A stretch of DNA of 23,477 bases from the NCBI GenBank assembly GCA_900538905.1, contig UPZS01000037.1, positions 1-23,477 on the forward strand, read 5' to 3'. Numbering within the stretch: position 1 is the first letter of the stretch; each line of letters opens with the position of its first letter. Shown one piece after another: positions 1 through 7,981 of the stretch. Under the pieces are notes generated by a model, which did no database searches, was not told the DNA's origin, and saw only the letters and a list, made by a program, of their open reading frames with translations. The stretch comes from an uncultured Sutterella sp. GTDB taxonomy: Bacteria; Pseudomonadota; Gammaproteobacteria; Burkholderiales; Burkholderiaceae_F. Both the position numbers and the translations under genes were made by a program.

Positions 1-911
1 TGGCGCAGATTATTAATGCAAAAAGCTTTGGGCTTAAATAGCTCGACGTCTCTTTTCAACTTGGCAAAATGATCGCGCACAACTGCCGACACTTCCACAG
101 GCCTAAAGAAGCGTGTCTTCATACGGTTAAAAAAACGCGTATTTTGCCTAAAAAGGCACTGACACCCCAACTCATTTGCCATCACATAGGAAAACAGTAC
201 ACGCGAAATTTCACCTCCCGTCCGAAAAGGAGAAGAGTTAGTCTGCAACAACTCAGGAAACCGACACAACACCTCGCGAAACATAGAGATGTCGTACGCA
301 TCCATTGCATGTGCCGGCGTAAAAAATGGGATCCGTCTTCCGGTTTTTCTGCGATAGAGTTCCCATGCTCGAATCAGCGTTTTCTGCCAACTGTTGATCG
401 AATCATCGTTCAAAATTAGATTCGCCCGCATTGATGTCATTTTGTCTGCACCCGCATTGCTCATCCATAGAATCGGCCTGCCTTGTGCATCGAAAAAGTC
501 CCCCGGCATCAACGGCCGACTCAGCATCATGTCGTCATTGGAGTAGACAAAATGCTCCGACAAACCAGGTATCCGATCCAGATACATTTCTATGCAAATG
601 GATGAAAAAAACGGTTGCAAATCTTTGGGAATGATCTCTTTATGATCAACAATCGAAATTTTAGGGTGATCAATCAACCACTTCGGACGCTGATTATTCG
701 TCACTACAAAAATGTGGTGAAACCAGGGAGCAAACTGATTCACTGAACGTAAAGCGTACTTCAGCTCATCGAACTGCACGTACCGAATATCCCCTATATT
801 CTCTGTTATCTGCTCCGGCCGAACCTCCTTCATGCGCTGGGCTTTTTGTCGTACGAAATCCGGGTCCGACCCATCACACCATAAAAACACGAAGTCGATA
901 GCCGTCTGCAT
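1..911 (-). CDS. Stealth-family sugar-phosphate transferase (capsular polysaccharide phosphotransferase type), 3' end cut by window edge
   Basis: 303 codons are visible and the frame runs open off the left edge. Stealth proteins transfer hexose-1-phosphate units to glycans, as in bacterial capsule synthesis; the same family includes animal GlcNAc-1-phosphotransferase. Conserved region 1 is seen as IDFVFLWCDGSDPDF (residues 5-19). Region 2 includes DELKYALRSV (48-57), FVVTNNQRPKWL (68-79), EIIPKDLQPFFSS (about 92-104) and HFVYSNDDMML (120-130) with the Asn-Asp-Asp triplet. A region-3-like stretch with TPAHAMDAYD and a following SPFRTGGEISR lies near residues 190-230. The ATG at 911-909 is the first start after an in-frame stop upstream; its ribosome site is weak. 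It lies 81 bases after the CreA-like gene on the same strand, downstream of msbA, so an envelope or surface glycan role is inferred. The actual sugar and acceptor cannot be read from sequence. Confidence 0.85.
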   Translation of the reverse strand, partial: MQTAIDFVFLWCDGSDPDFVRQKAQRMKEVRPEQITENIGDIRYVQFDELKYALRSVNQFAPWFHHIFVVTNNQRPKWLIDHPKISIVDHKEIIPKDLQPFFSSICIEMYLDRIPGLSEHFVYSNDDMMLSRPLMPGDFFDAQGRPILWMSNAGADKMTSMRANLILNDDSINSWQKTLIRAWELYRRKTGRRIPFFTPAHAMDAYDISMFREVLCRFPELLQTNSSPFRTGGEISRVLFSYVMANELGCQCLFRQNTRFFNRMKTRFFRPVEVSAVVRDHFAKLKRDVELFKPKAFCINNLR

Positions 912-992
912 TTCTGATATCCGATCACCCTATTCTCAGGATCTTCACAGCCCACTATGCCTCTTTCGGAAACCTATCCGGGAAAAACAGCG

Positions 993-1580
993 TCAGAATG
1001 ACTTGGCTTGATCAGATTGCTTTGCCCCCTCGTTCGTCGCTTGAGCTTGGGGCGGTACATATGCTGCCGTTCCCCATAGCGGGACAGTCGAGAGGCTATG
1101 TTTGAAGCTGCCGGATGTTTCCCTTGTAGAGTAGGAAAGATACATCAATGTTTGACTTTCTTCGTCAAAAATGCGTCGAATCTTGAGCGTTTTCAAAAAT
1201 ACGCTCTTCGATTTTTCGAAAACAACTTCCCCCGTTTTTCCCTTCTTGATGCGGGCAATCATCGCCGGCGTGATTTCGCCGGTTTGTCGACAACTGACCG
1301 CGCTATCCGAAGGATCCGACAGGGATAAATTGGCCTCTATGCTCGCAACATGACATGTGACCCCCGGAACCAAAGGGTCCACAAAACTGTTGAGCTTGAT
1401 GTCTTTAAGCGTAAAAATCCCTAATGACACATCAGCCACTTCGTTATCCGAACAAGCAGACAATGTCACTGCTCCTACTGCAGCAACCGATAGCGTGACA
1501 AGGAATCGCTTGACTGAAGATGTTCTAAACGATTTCAACACAGCCATACCTACTTTTTGCGTTTGAAACAACTTACTCAT
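993..1580 (-). CDS. CreA family lipoprotein
   Basis: The protein resembles E. coli CreA, a small exported protein of unknown biochemical role encoded near creBCD. Family resemblance is seen in the stretches FVDPLVPGVTCHVAS, SDPSDSAVSCRQTGEI, GEVVFEKSKSVFLKTLKIRR and the C-terminal TVPLW. The N-terminus carries a basic region, a hydrophobic helix and the lipobox LSAC, so it should be a lipoprotein anchored at its first mature Cys. I place the start at ATG 1580-1578, which overlaps the msbA stop by 8 bases (ATGAGTAA) and gives 195 residues. A second ATG at 1547-1545 (MAVLKSF) gives a more usual 31-residue signal sequence and is equally possible. A longer frame starts at 1619, but it would overlap msbA by 47 bases. 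The overlap implies translation coupled to msbA. The last 25 residues are polar and look like an unstructured tail. Confidence 0.82.
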   Translation of the reverse strand: MSKLFQTQKVGMAVLKSFRTSSVKRFLVTLSVAAVGAVTLSACSDNEVADVSLGIFTLKDIKLNSFVDPLVPGVTCHVASIEANLSLSDPSDSAVSCRQTGEITPAMIARIKKGKTGEVVFEKSKSVFLKTLKIRRIFDEESQTLMYLSYSTRETSGSFKHSLSTVPLWGTAAYVPPQAQATNEGAKQSDQAKSF

Positions 1581-3354
1581 GGTGGGGCGTGGCAAACTGG
1601 ATGGAATAAAGATGCGCATAGAGCCCGTTTTTATCCAGCAACTCCTGGTGTTTGCCGACTTCTTGGATTTGTCCGTCTTTCATCACAACGATTTTGTCGG
1701 CACCGATGATGGTGGATAAACGATGCGCCACAACAAACGTCGTACGACCCTTCATGAGTTCATCAAGCGACTGCTGAATATATTTTTCGCTCTCGGTATC
1801 CAACGCACTGGTTGCTTCATCAAGAAGCAAAATCGGCGCATCTTTGAGAAGCGCACGCGCAATTGAAATACGCTGTTTCTGTCCACCAGAGAGTTTGCTG
1901 CCGGCTTCACCAACCATGGTGTCCAGCCCCTGGGGCAACGTTTCAATAAACGGCATTAGATACGCAGCTCTTGCTGCCGCTTCGATCTCTTCACGCGTTG
2001 CTTTTTCATTACCGTAGGCAATATTGGCCGCAATGGTGTCATCAAACAAAACTACATCCTGACTGACCAAAGAAATCTGTTCTCGCAAACTCCTAAGGGT
2101 CACAGAACTCTGCGCTACGCCGTCAAAATAGATTTCACCCGATGTAGGAACCCAGAAGCGAGGAATGAGATTGATTAATGTGGTTTTCCCCGCACCGGAT
2201 GCTCCAACCAAAGCAACTGTTTCGCCAGCCTTGACATCCAATGTAAAGTTCTGCACTGACGGCCTATCCGCTCCCACATACTGATGAGAGACTCTCTCGA
2301 AACGAACGTCTCCACGAGTCCTTTTCAATTCTGTTTGACCAGGATCAGCTTCCTCAGCTTCATCAAGCATCTCAAAAATGCTTTCGGCCGCAACACTCAT
2401 AGCTGCAGTTGATCCATTTAGCGAGGAAAGATGCCGAATCGGCGTCATCAGCAAAAGCAATGCCGACAGGAATGTGATGAACTCACCTAAGGAAAGCATT
2501 CCGTGTTGCGCTTGCAACAAAGCAACCACCACCACAATGCTCACCGCACACATACTTACGAAATGCGTCATCGGCGTACCGGAAGCTGACACGGCTTTAC
2601 GACGAAGCGCCAATTTTTTCATCTTTCCGTTGAATTTAGTGAAGCGTTCCTCTTCATAGTCGTATGCACCGTAGATCTTCACCATACGCTGGCCGCTGTA
2701 TCCCTCGCGAATCACATTAGCCAGGTCGGCCAATGCCTCCTGAAAACCTCCCGCATAGCGTCGAGTACGTTTTCCGACCCAACGGATAATCAAGGCCAAG
2801 AATGGGGCAACAACGAATGACACAAGTGACAGCTGCCAGTTGTGATAGAAAAGTACGCAAAGCAAAGCGATGATCTGCAAGGAATCTCTGAAAATCGTTG
2901 CAATCAACTCCATCGCCCCACCAAGCGCTGTGCCTGCTTGATTCAGGAAAGTTGTCATCACAAGCCCTGAATTCCGACGTTGGTAAACTTCCGCAGGCCA
3001 TCGTAAAACTCTGGAAAACAGAGCATTACGGAAATTGAACAGCACACTCTGAGAGATTGACTGCAAGTAGTAGGCACTCACAAACGAGGCCACTCCATAG
3101 GCCAGCGAAATCGCCAAAAGAGCACCAGGAGCCCACCAGATGGCATTCGGGTCTTTCTCGTAGAACCCTTTGTCAGTCAGTTGCCCGACCAAAATTGCAA
3201 TAAGAGAAGAGGCGCCAGCATTGACAATCATTGCGCAGAGGGCAATGGCGATCCGTTTTTTATATTGCAAAACATAAGAAAAGAGCCGTTTAACGGCGTC
3301 TTTCTGTCTTGCTTTTGAAGCATCTAGTTGTTTGTTATTGGTGCCCTTGACCAT
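1573..3354 (-). CDS. msbA: MsbA-type lipid A export ABC transporter, ATP-binding and permease protein
   Basis: This 593-residue half-transporter has the exporter domain order of MsbA: about six membrane helices in residues 30-330, then a nucleotide-binding domain. The Walker A motif is GASGAGKTT (about 383-391), the signature is LSGGQKQRISIARALLKDA, Walker B is ILLLDEATSALD, and the switch His lies in FVVAHRLSTI. MsbA homodimers flip lipid A-core from the inner to the outer leaflet of the cytoplasmic membrane. Length is close to E. coli MsbA (582). A related lipid or drug exporter cannot be excluded from motifs alone, but the full-length match and the divergent GT9 gene favour MsbA. The gene is first of a minus-strand set with the CreA-like and Stealth genes; lpxK, its usual partner in enterobacteria, is absent here. 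AGGAA lies about 11 bases before the ATG. Confidence 0.9.
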   Translation of the reverse strand: MVKGTNNKQLDASKARQKDAVKRLFSYVLQYKKRIAIALCAMIVNAGASSLIAILVGQLTDKGFYEKDPNAIWWAPGALLAISLAYGVASFVSAYYLQSISQSVLFNFRNALFSRVLRWPAEVYQRRNSGLVMTTFLNQAGTALGGAMELIATIFRDSLQIIALLCVLFYHNWQLSLVSFVVAPFLALIIRWVGKRTRRYAGGFQEALADLANVIREGYSGQRMVKIYGAYDYEEERFTKFNGKMKKLALRRKAVSASGTPMTHFVSMCAVSIVVVVALLQAQHGMLSLGEFITFLSALLLLMTPIRHLSSLNGSTAAMSVAAESIFEMLDEAEEADPGQTELKRTRGDVRFERVSHQYVGADRPSVQNFTLDVKAGETVALVGASGAGKTTLINLIPRFWVPTSGEIYFDGVAQSSVTLRSLREQISLVSQDVVLFDDTIAANIAYGNEKATREEIEAAARAAYLMPFIETLPQGLDTMVGEAGSKLSGGQKQRISIARALLKDAPILLLDEATSALDTESEKYIQQSLDELMKGRTTFVVAHRLSTIIGADKIVVMKDGQIQEVGKHQELLDKNGLYAHLYSIQFATPHHE

Positions 3355-3536
3355 TACTGAGAATTTCCTAGCGTTGAAAAAAGTCTAATTTGGGAATTTT
3401 ACCGTGCCCTATCGCAGGATCTTTGTAGTTACGTGCAGTGTCTCAACTACGCGACTGTTCTTTTTGTAACATTGGACAACAGCTGATTCAACTCGCTATC
3501 CTTGTGCATCTTTCTTGCTTTGTGTGAGTCCATCCT
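3355..3536. promoter_or_regulatory. Divergent promoter region between msbA and the GT9 gene, with an inverted repeat
   Basis: These 182 bases separate two divergently read genes, so promoters for both should lie here. A perfect 6-base inverted repeat, GTAGTT at 3425-3430 and AACTAC at 3445-3450, has a 14-base spacer and sits near the middle. It could bind a dimeric regulator or be chance. A TAAAAT on the minus strand just after the GATAGGGCACGG stretch could be a -10 element for msbA. I cannot assign convincing -35 boxes. Confidence 0.3.
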
Positions 3537-4469
3537 ATGTCAGTTGTCCTCTGTCGACTTCCCAACCACGTTGGTGATTGCTGTATGTGCCTGCCTGCGT
3601 TGCGGCTTTTAGCTGCAAGTGGTTTTACACCCGCTCTGGTAGGCAAGCGCTGGGCAGAGGACCTATTAGCAGGCATGGGATGGCGTTTCGATCCGATTGA
3701 AGGAAAAGTTTCCGAAGATCTTTCGCGCATTCGTTATCTTGCCAGCAACGCTAACGCATCTCAGGGACTTCTGTTCCCCAACTCCTTCGGTTCCGCCCTT
3801 CTGTTTAAGTTGGGACGATTGAAAACGACCGGACTCCGGACGGATATGCGTTCTTTTCTGCTAGATAACGGCATTCCAGAACCGGGAACGATGCACGAAG
3901 TTGAGCGTTTCTTCTATGTTGCCCACGAAGCAATTAAGGCCTGGGGATCCACACCTGCCTTTGACAAGGTACCAGAACGCCTTAGCCTTATTCTGATGAA
4001 GCGACATGAAGCTGCGGCTAAAAACCTCATCGAGCAATACAAGATTCCTGAAAAATTTGCTCTCCTAGCCCCTATTGCGCGCGGCAAGCATCAGGGTAAA
4101 GTCAAACACTGGGAGCATTTCAACGAATTAGTGGCTCCTTTGCGCGGGAAGGGAATTGAACCCATTGTCTTTCCTTCCCTAAGAGAGGAAGCTCTAGCAA
4201 AAGCGGCCTGCCCGGACGCAACTATCTTGCCGCCCACGACCCTGGGAAACTTTGCCGCCATTGCAAAGCGTGCTCAGGTTGTCGTCGCTAATGACTCTGG
4301 TGTCAGCCATATTGCTGCAGCCGTCGGCGCCAAGCAAATCACTCTCGTCGGCGTCACGGACACCAACCGAACCGGCCCTTGGAATCCCGACGCGATTGTC
4401 CTTGGCGAAAACGGTCGTTGGCCTGAAGTGTCTGAAGTTCTTCAAACTCTGGACAACGTGCTGAAATAA
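3537..4469 (+). CDS. Glycosyltransferase family 9 protein, ADP-heptose:LPS heptosyltransferase-like
   Basis: The protein has 310 residues and the GT9 layout of two Rossmann-like halves (GT-B fold). The N-terminus VVLCRLPNHVGDCCMCLPAL matches the family opening in which a Gly-Asp pair follows the first strand. The donor-binding C-terminal half shows APIARGKHQGKVKHWEHF, then ANDSGVSHIAAAVGAKQITLVG, the usual GT9 signature near the end. Known members add heptose to the inner core of lipopolysaccharide using ADP-heptose in the cytoplasm. Which heptose position is used cannot be decided here, so no waaC or waaF name is given. It is divergent from msbA, which exports lipid A-core, so the two fit one pathway. 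It converges on dnaE with a 21-base gap. No good ribosome site precedes the ATG. Confidence 0.85.
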   Translation: MSVVLCRLPNHVGDCCMCLPALRLLAASGFTPALVGKRWAEDLLAGMGWRFDPIEGKVSEDLSRIRYLASNANASQGLLFPNSFGSALLFKLGRLKTTGLRTDMRSFLLDNGIPEPGTMHEVERFFYVAHEAIKAWGSTPAFDKVPERLSLILMKRHEAAAKNLIEQYKIPEKFALLAPIARGKHQGKVKHWEHFNELVAPLRGKGIEPIVFPSLREEALAKAACPDATILPPTTLGNFAAIAKRAQVVVANDSGVSHIAAAVGAKQITLVGVTDTNRTGPWNPDAIVLGENGRWPEVSEVLQTLDNVLK

Positions 4470-4490
4470 CACATCTCTTACGGCGGCAAA

Positions 4491-7400
4491 TCAATACACG
4501 AACTTGGCAGAGGCAACGCTATCTGAATTTCTAAGCTGGTTGAGTAACTGATCGGAAGGAATGTATCCATTCTTGAGATACATCTCCGCTTTTACACCAT
4601 TGCTCCGAATGGATACTTCGCACGAAACGCCGCCGATTTCGTTGTTTTGTCCGGCTTGAAGCACTTCGACAAGAGTCTTCACGCCCTTACCTTCTGTCAA
4701 TTCAAGCATCAGCGTAGCGCCTTTCCGGACACGCATCTGCTCAATCGTCAGCACCTCGTCGCATACAAACGACATACCGCCGCTACGCTCATCTTTGCGG
4801 CCTTTGCCGACAAAGATCAACATCTCATCGGCCTTGAGCATTTGCTTATAGCTATCGTAAGCTCTCGAGAACACAAGTACATCCATCGTGGTCTGTCCAT
4901 CACTCAAGACTACGACACCGAAATTGCCGCGCTTACCCGTGATCGTGCGCACACTCTGGACAATGCCTGCAATCGTTTGTTGTTCCCGACTGTCTCGGAC
5001 ATCCTTAAACGGAACGGCAAAATTGCGAGCTTCCACTCGATACGGATCAAACATGTCGCCCGTCAGGCAGAAGCCAAATGCATCTCGCTCAAGCGTATAA
5101 AGCTTGCGATCATCCCAGCGTTCTGCTTTTGTCCAATTCACAATGCGTTCATCTTCGCCGTTTTCATCCGCAAAGAGACTGGCTTGTCCGAAAGACGCCG
5201 CGACGGCTTGCCCAGCTTGAATAGCGTTCTCCACATTACCGAAAAGCTTGCCGCGATCCTTATCCAACGAATCAAAAGCACCGCCCTTAATCAGTTGTTC
5301 AAGAACCTTTCGATTCATCGATCGCACGCGCGCAGCCACATCAAAGATGTCCAAGAACGGACCATTGAGTAGGCGTTCGTTGAGCAGATCCTCGACGATG
5401 TTCTGTCCGACTCCCTTGATGGCGCCAAGGCCAAAACGAACCGTCTTCTCATCCGGCACAGTGAAGAACCATTCACTTATATTGATGTCAGGCTGAAGAA
5501 CCGTTACCCCCATCTCACGGGCATCTTCCACCAGTTCACGCATCTTCTCGCCCTGGTTCATCACAAGGCACATGTTGCCGGCGATAAAGCAAGCTGTATG
5601 GTGAACCTTTAGATAAGCTGTCTGCCAGGCCACGTAGGAATAGGCTGCGGCATGCGACTTGTTAAAGCCGTATCCCGCAAACTTTTCCATCAAGTCAAAG
5701 ATTTCCGTGGCAGTTTCAGCTGTCACACCGCGCTCAGCCGCGCCTTGAATGAAGACTGCACGCTGGCGCTTCATTTCTTCGACGTTTTTCTTACCCATGG
5801 CACGACGCAACAAGTCTGCGCCGCCAAGAGAGTAACCGCCGATTGCTCGAGCCACCAGCATCACCTGTTCCTGATACACCATGATGCCGTATGTTTCGCG
5901 CAAAATCGGCTCCATACGAGGATCAAGGTACTCCACTTTCTCTCGCCCGAACTTTCGATCGATGAAGTGCGGAATCTGATCCATCGGACCTGGACGATAG
6001 AGTGCGTTCAGAGCAACAAGGTCTTCCAAACAGTCTGGCTTTGCTTGCCGCAACTGTTCACGCATACCGTCCGATTCGAACTGGAACACGGCGCCCGTGT
6101 TGCCTTGTTGGAAAAGCTCCAGCGTTTTCTTGTCGTCTGTCGGAATTCGTGACAAATCAAACTTCGTGCCGGGATTCAGACGGTCAATGTACTCTGCCGC
6201 TTTCGTAAGAATCGTCAGCGTTGTCAGCCCCAGGAAGTCAAACTTCACCAGCCCGACATTTTCGATGTCTTTCTTATCGAATTGGCTAACGGTATTTTCT
6301 GGTCTACCGTCAGCGTTGTAGAGAGGACAGAAATCCGTGAGTTTGCTCGGTGCAATCAATACGCCGCCAGCATGCATACCCAGATTTCGCGTCAGCCCCT
6401 CGAGTTTTTGAGCGTAGCTCATCAATTCGACATAGTCGTCTCGCTCGGCCATCGCCTTAAATTCGGGCTCCATCTCAGCCGCTTTTGCAAGCGTGACGTC
6501 CATGCCCGGCTTTTGCGGAATCAATTTAGCCAGATCGTCGACCTTGCCATAGCCCATGTTAAGCACACGTCCGACGTCACGAACCACAGCTTTTGCACCC
6601 ATCGCGCCGAACGTCACGATCTGACTCACGGCGTCCACGCCGTAAGTGCGCTTGACGTATTCAATGGTTCGGTCTCGGTTGTGCTGGCAAAAGTCGACGT
6701 CAAAGTCAGGCATCGAAACGCGTTCGGGATTCAAAAAGCGTTCGAACAGCAATCCGTAATGCAATGGATCCAGATCGGTAATGCCCAGGGCATAAGCCAC
6801 CAGAGAGCCGGCACCGGAACCACGGCCCGGCCCCACGGCCACACCGTTTCGCTTGGACCAATTGATAAAGTCTTGAACGATCAGGAAGTATCCGGGAAAC
6901 TTCATGGACGAAATTGTCTTGAGTTCGTACTCCAATCGTTCGACATACTCGGGGCGGCGCGCATCGCGCTCGGCCTGATTCGGATACAAGAATTCAAGTC
7001 GACGCTCCAAGCCTTCGTGGGAAAGCTGCGCCATATATTCATCAAGCGAAACACCTTCGGGCGTCGGGAAAAGCGGCAACTGCGGCTTTTGAAATACCCC
7101 GTCCAGATTGCAGCGCTGAGCAATCACCACGGTGTTATCGATGGCCTGAGGGATGTCGGCAAAGAGAGCCCGCATCTCCTCTTCGGTCTTCAGGTACTGC
7201 TCTTCGGTATAGGGCTTGGGACGCCGAGGATCTGCAAGAACATAACCGCCGGCGATGCAACAGCGTACTTCGTGAGCGTTGAAGTCCTCCCGATGCAAAA
7301 ACTGCACCGGGTGCGTCGCCACCATCGGAAGTCCCGTCTCTACGGCTAGTTGCGCAATATTGGCCACAACCGCTTCATCGTTTTTACGACCGGCTCGTTG

Positions 7401-7916
7401 AACCTCCAAATAAAAACGATCCGGAAAAGCCGTACGTAATTGTTCGACAACCGCGTTGGCTTCCGTCTTGTTGTCGTCAAGAAGATGGCGCTCGATCACC
7501 CCTTGCGGTCCACCAGAAAGACAGATCAATCCCTTGCAGTTGTCCGGAGTCAGCCATTCCAGCCTTACCTCACCACGGCCCAGATACTGGTTTTCCATCC
7601 AACCGCGGGAAAGAAGCTCACAGAGCGACAGATAACCATCATGGTTCTGGCAATAGAGCGTCAGACGATACGGGTTGTCTCGCTTGCCCTGCGCTGTGTT
7701 GGTGATCCACAAATCGCAACCGACGATCGGTTTGATGCCGTCGGCCATCGCGTGCGAATAAAACCGAAGAGCACCAAAAAGATTCATTGAATCCGTAATA
7801 CCCAGAGCTACCCCGCCCTGCTCCATCACTTCTTCAAGGATGGGATCGAGACGCACAATGCCGTCTTGGATGGAATATTCGGAATGAAAGCGCAGGTGAA
7901 CGAAATTGGCGGACAT
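4491..7916 (-). CDS. dnaE: DNA polymerase III subunit alpha
   Basis: This is the replicative polymerase subunit, 1141 residues against 1160 in E. coli. The N-terminal PHP domain begins FVHLRFHSEYS and shares the degenerate HLRxHS motif of proteobacterial DnaE. The palm domain holds PDFDVDF (residues 403-409) with two catalytic aspartates, and the third in KFDFLGL at about Asp560. Fingers and beta-binding regions follow (YRPGPMDQIP, GYGFNKSHAAAY), then a helix-hairpin-helix segment and a C-terminal OB fold (IAGIVQSVRTITGKRGNFG). I choose ATG 7916-7914; a TTG two codons upstream is possible but less likely. No Shine-Dalgarno sequence precedes the ATG, and a strong hairpin ends 20 bases upstream. 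The gene follows ettA on the same strand after 65 bases, so the two may share a transcript. No proofreading domain is present, as expected for DnaE1-type enzymes. Confidence 0.97.
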   Translation of the reverse strand: MSANFVHLRFHSEYSIQDGIVRLDPILEEVMEQGGVALGITDSMNLFGALRFYSHAMADGIKPIVGCDLWITNTAQGKRDNPYRLTLYCQNHDGYLSLCELLSRGWMENQYLGRGEVRLEWLTPDNCKGLICLSGGPQGVIERHLLDDNKTEANAVVEQLRTAFPDRFYLEVQRAGRKNDEAVVANIAQLAVETGLPMVATHPVQFLHREDFNAHEVRCCIAGGYVLADPRRPKPYTEEQYLKTEEEMRALFADIPQAIDNTVVIAQRCNLDGVFQKPQLPLFPTPEGVSLDEYMAQLSHEGLERRLEFLYPNQAERDARRPEYVERLEYELKTISSMKFPGYFLIVQDFINWSKRNGVAVGPGRGSGAGSLVAYALGITDLDPLHYGLLFERFLNPERVSMPDFDVDFCQHNRDRTIEYVKRTYGVDAVSQIVTFGAMGAKAVVRDVGRVLNMGYGKVDDLAKLIPQKPGMDVTLAKAAEMEPEFKAMAERDDYVELMSYAQKLEGLTRNLGMHAGGVLIAPSKLTDFCPLYNADGRPENTVSQFDKKDIENVGLVKFDFLGLTTLTILTKAAEYIDRLNPGTKFDLSRIPTDDKKTLELFQQGNTGAVFQFESDGMREQLRQAKPDCLEDLVALNALYRPGPMDQIPHFIDRKFGREKVEYLDPRMEPILRETYGIMVYQEQVMLVARAIGGYSLGGADLLRRAMGKKNVEEMKRQRAVFIQGAAERGVTAETATEIFDLMEKFAGYGFNKSHAAAYSYVAWQTAYLKVHHTACFIAGNMCLVMNQGEKMRELVEDAREMGVTVLQPDINISEWFFTVPDEKTVRFGLGAIKGVGQNIVEDLLNERLLNGPFLDIFDVAARVRSMNRKVLEQLIKGGAFDSLDKDRGKLFGNVENAIQAGQAVAASFGQASLFADENGEDERIVNWTKAERWDDRKLYTLERDAFGFCLTGDMFDPYRVEARNFAVPFKDVRDSREQQTIAGIVQSVRTITGKRGNFGVVVLSDGQTTMDVLVFSRAYDSYKQMLKADEMLIFVGKGRKDERSGGMSFVCDEVLTIEQMRVRKGATLMLELTEGKGVKTLVEVLQAGQNNEIGGVSCEVSIRSNGVKAEMYLKNGYIPSDQLLNQLRNSDSVASAKFVY

Positions 7917-7936
7917 AGACAACGCAAAAGAGCAGT

Positions 7937-7966
7937 CCGGCGCATTTTCTTAGGAAAATACGCCGG
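7937..7966 (-). promoter_or_regulatory. Strong stem-loop in the ettA-dnaE gap
   Basis: Read on the minus strand, CCGGCG-T-ATTTTC, loop CTAA, GAAAAT-G-CGCCGG forms a 13-pair stem with a four-base loop. One pair is U-G in minus-strand RNA but would be C-A in plus-strand RNA, which points to a structure in the ettA-dnaE transcript. It ends 20 bases before the dnaE ATG. No uninterrupted U run follows, only a looser CUCUUUU, so a plain terminator is not the best reading. It may be an attenuator, a processing site or a translation control element. Confidence 0.65.
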
Positions 7967-7981
7967 TTAACTGAAAAGATC

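Noticed and set aside
4647..5372. Long open frame on the plus strand opposite dnaE
   Set aside because: It is antisense to conserved dnaE coding sequence, has no ribosome site and no recognisable domain.
6282..7349. 355-codon open frame opposite the 5' half of dnaE
   Set aside because: It mirrors codon bias of dnaE, which is intact with all catalytic motifs; no family resemblance seen.
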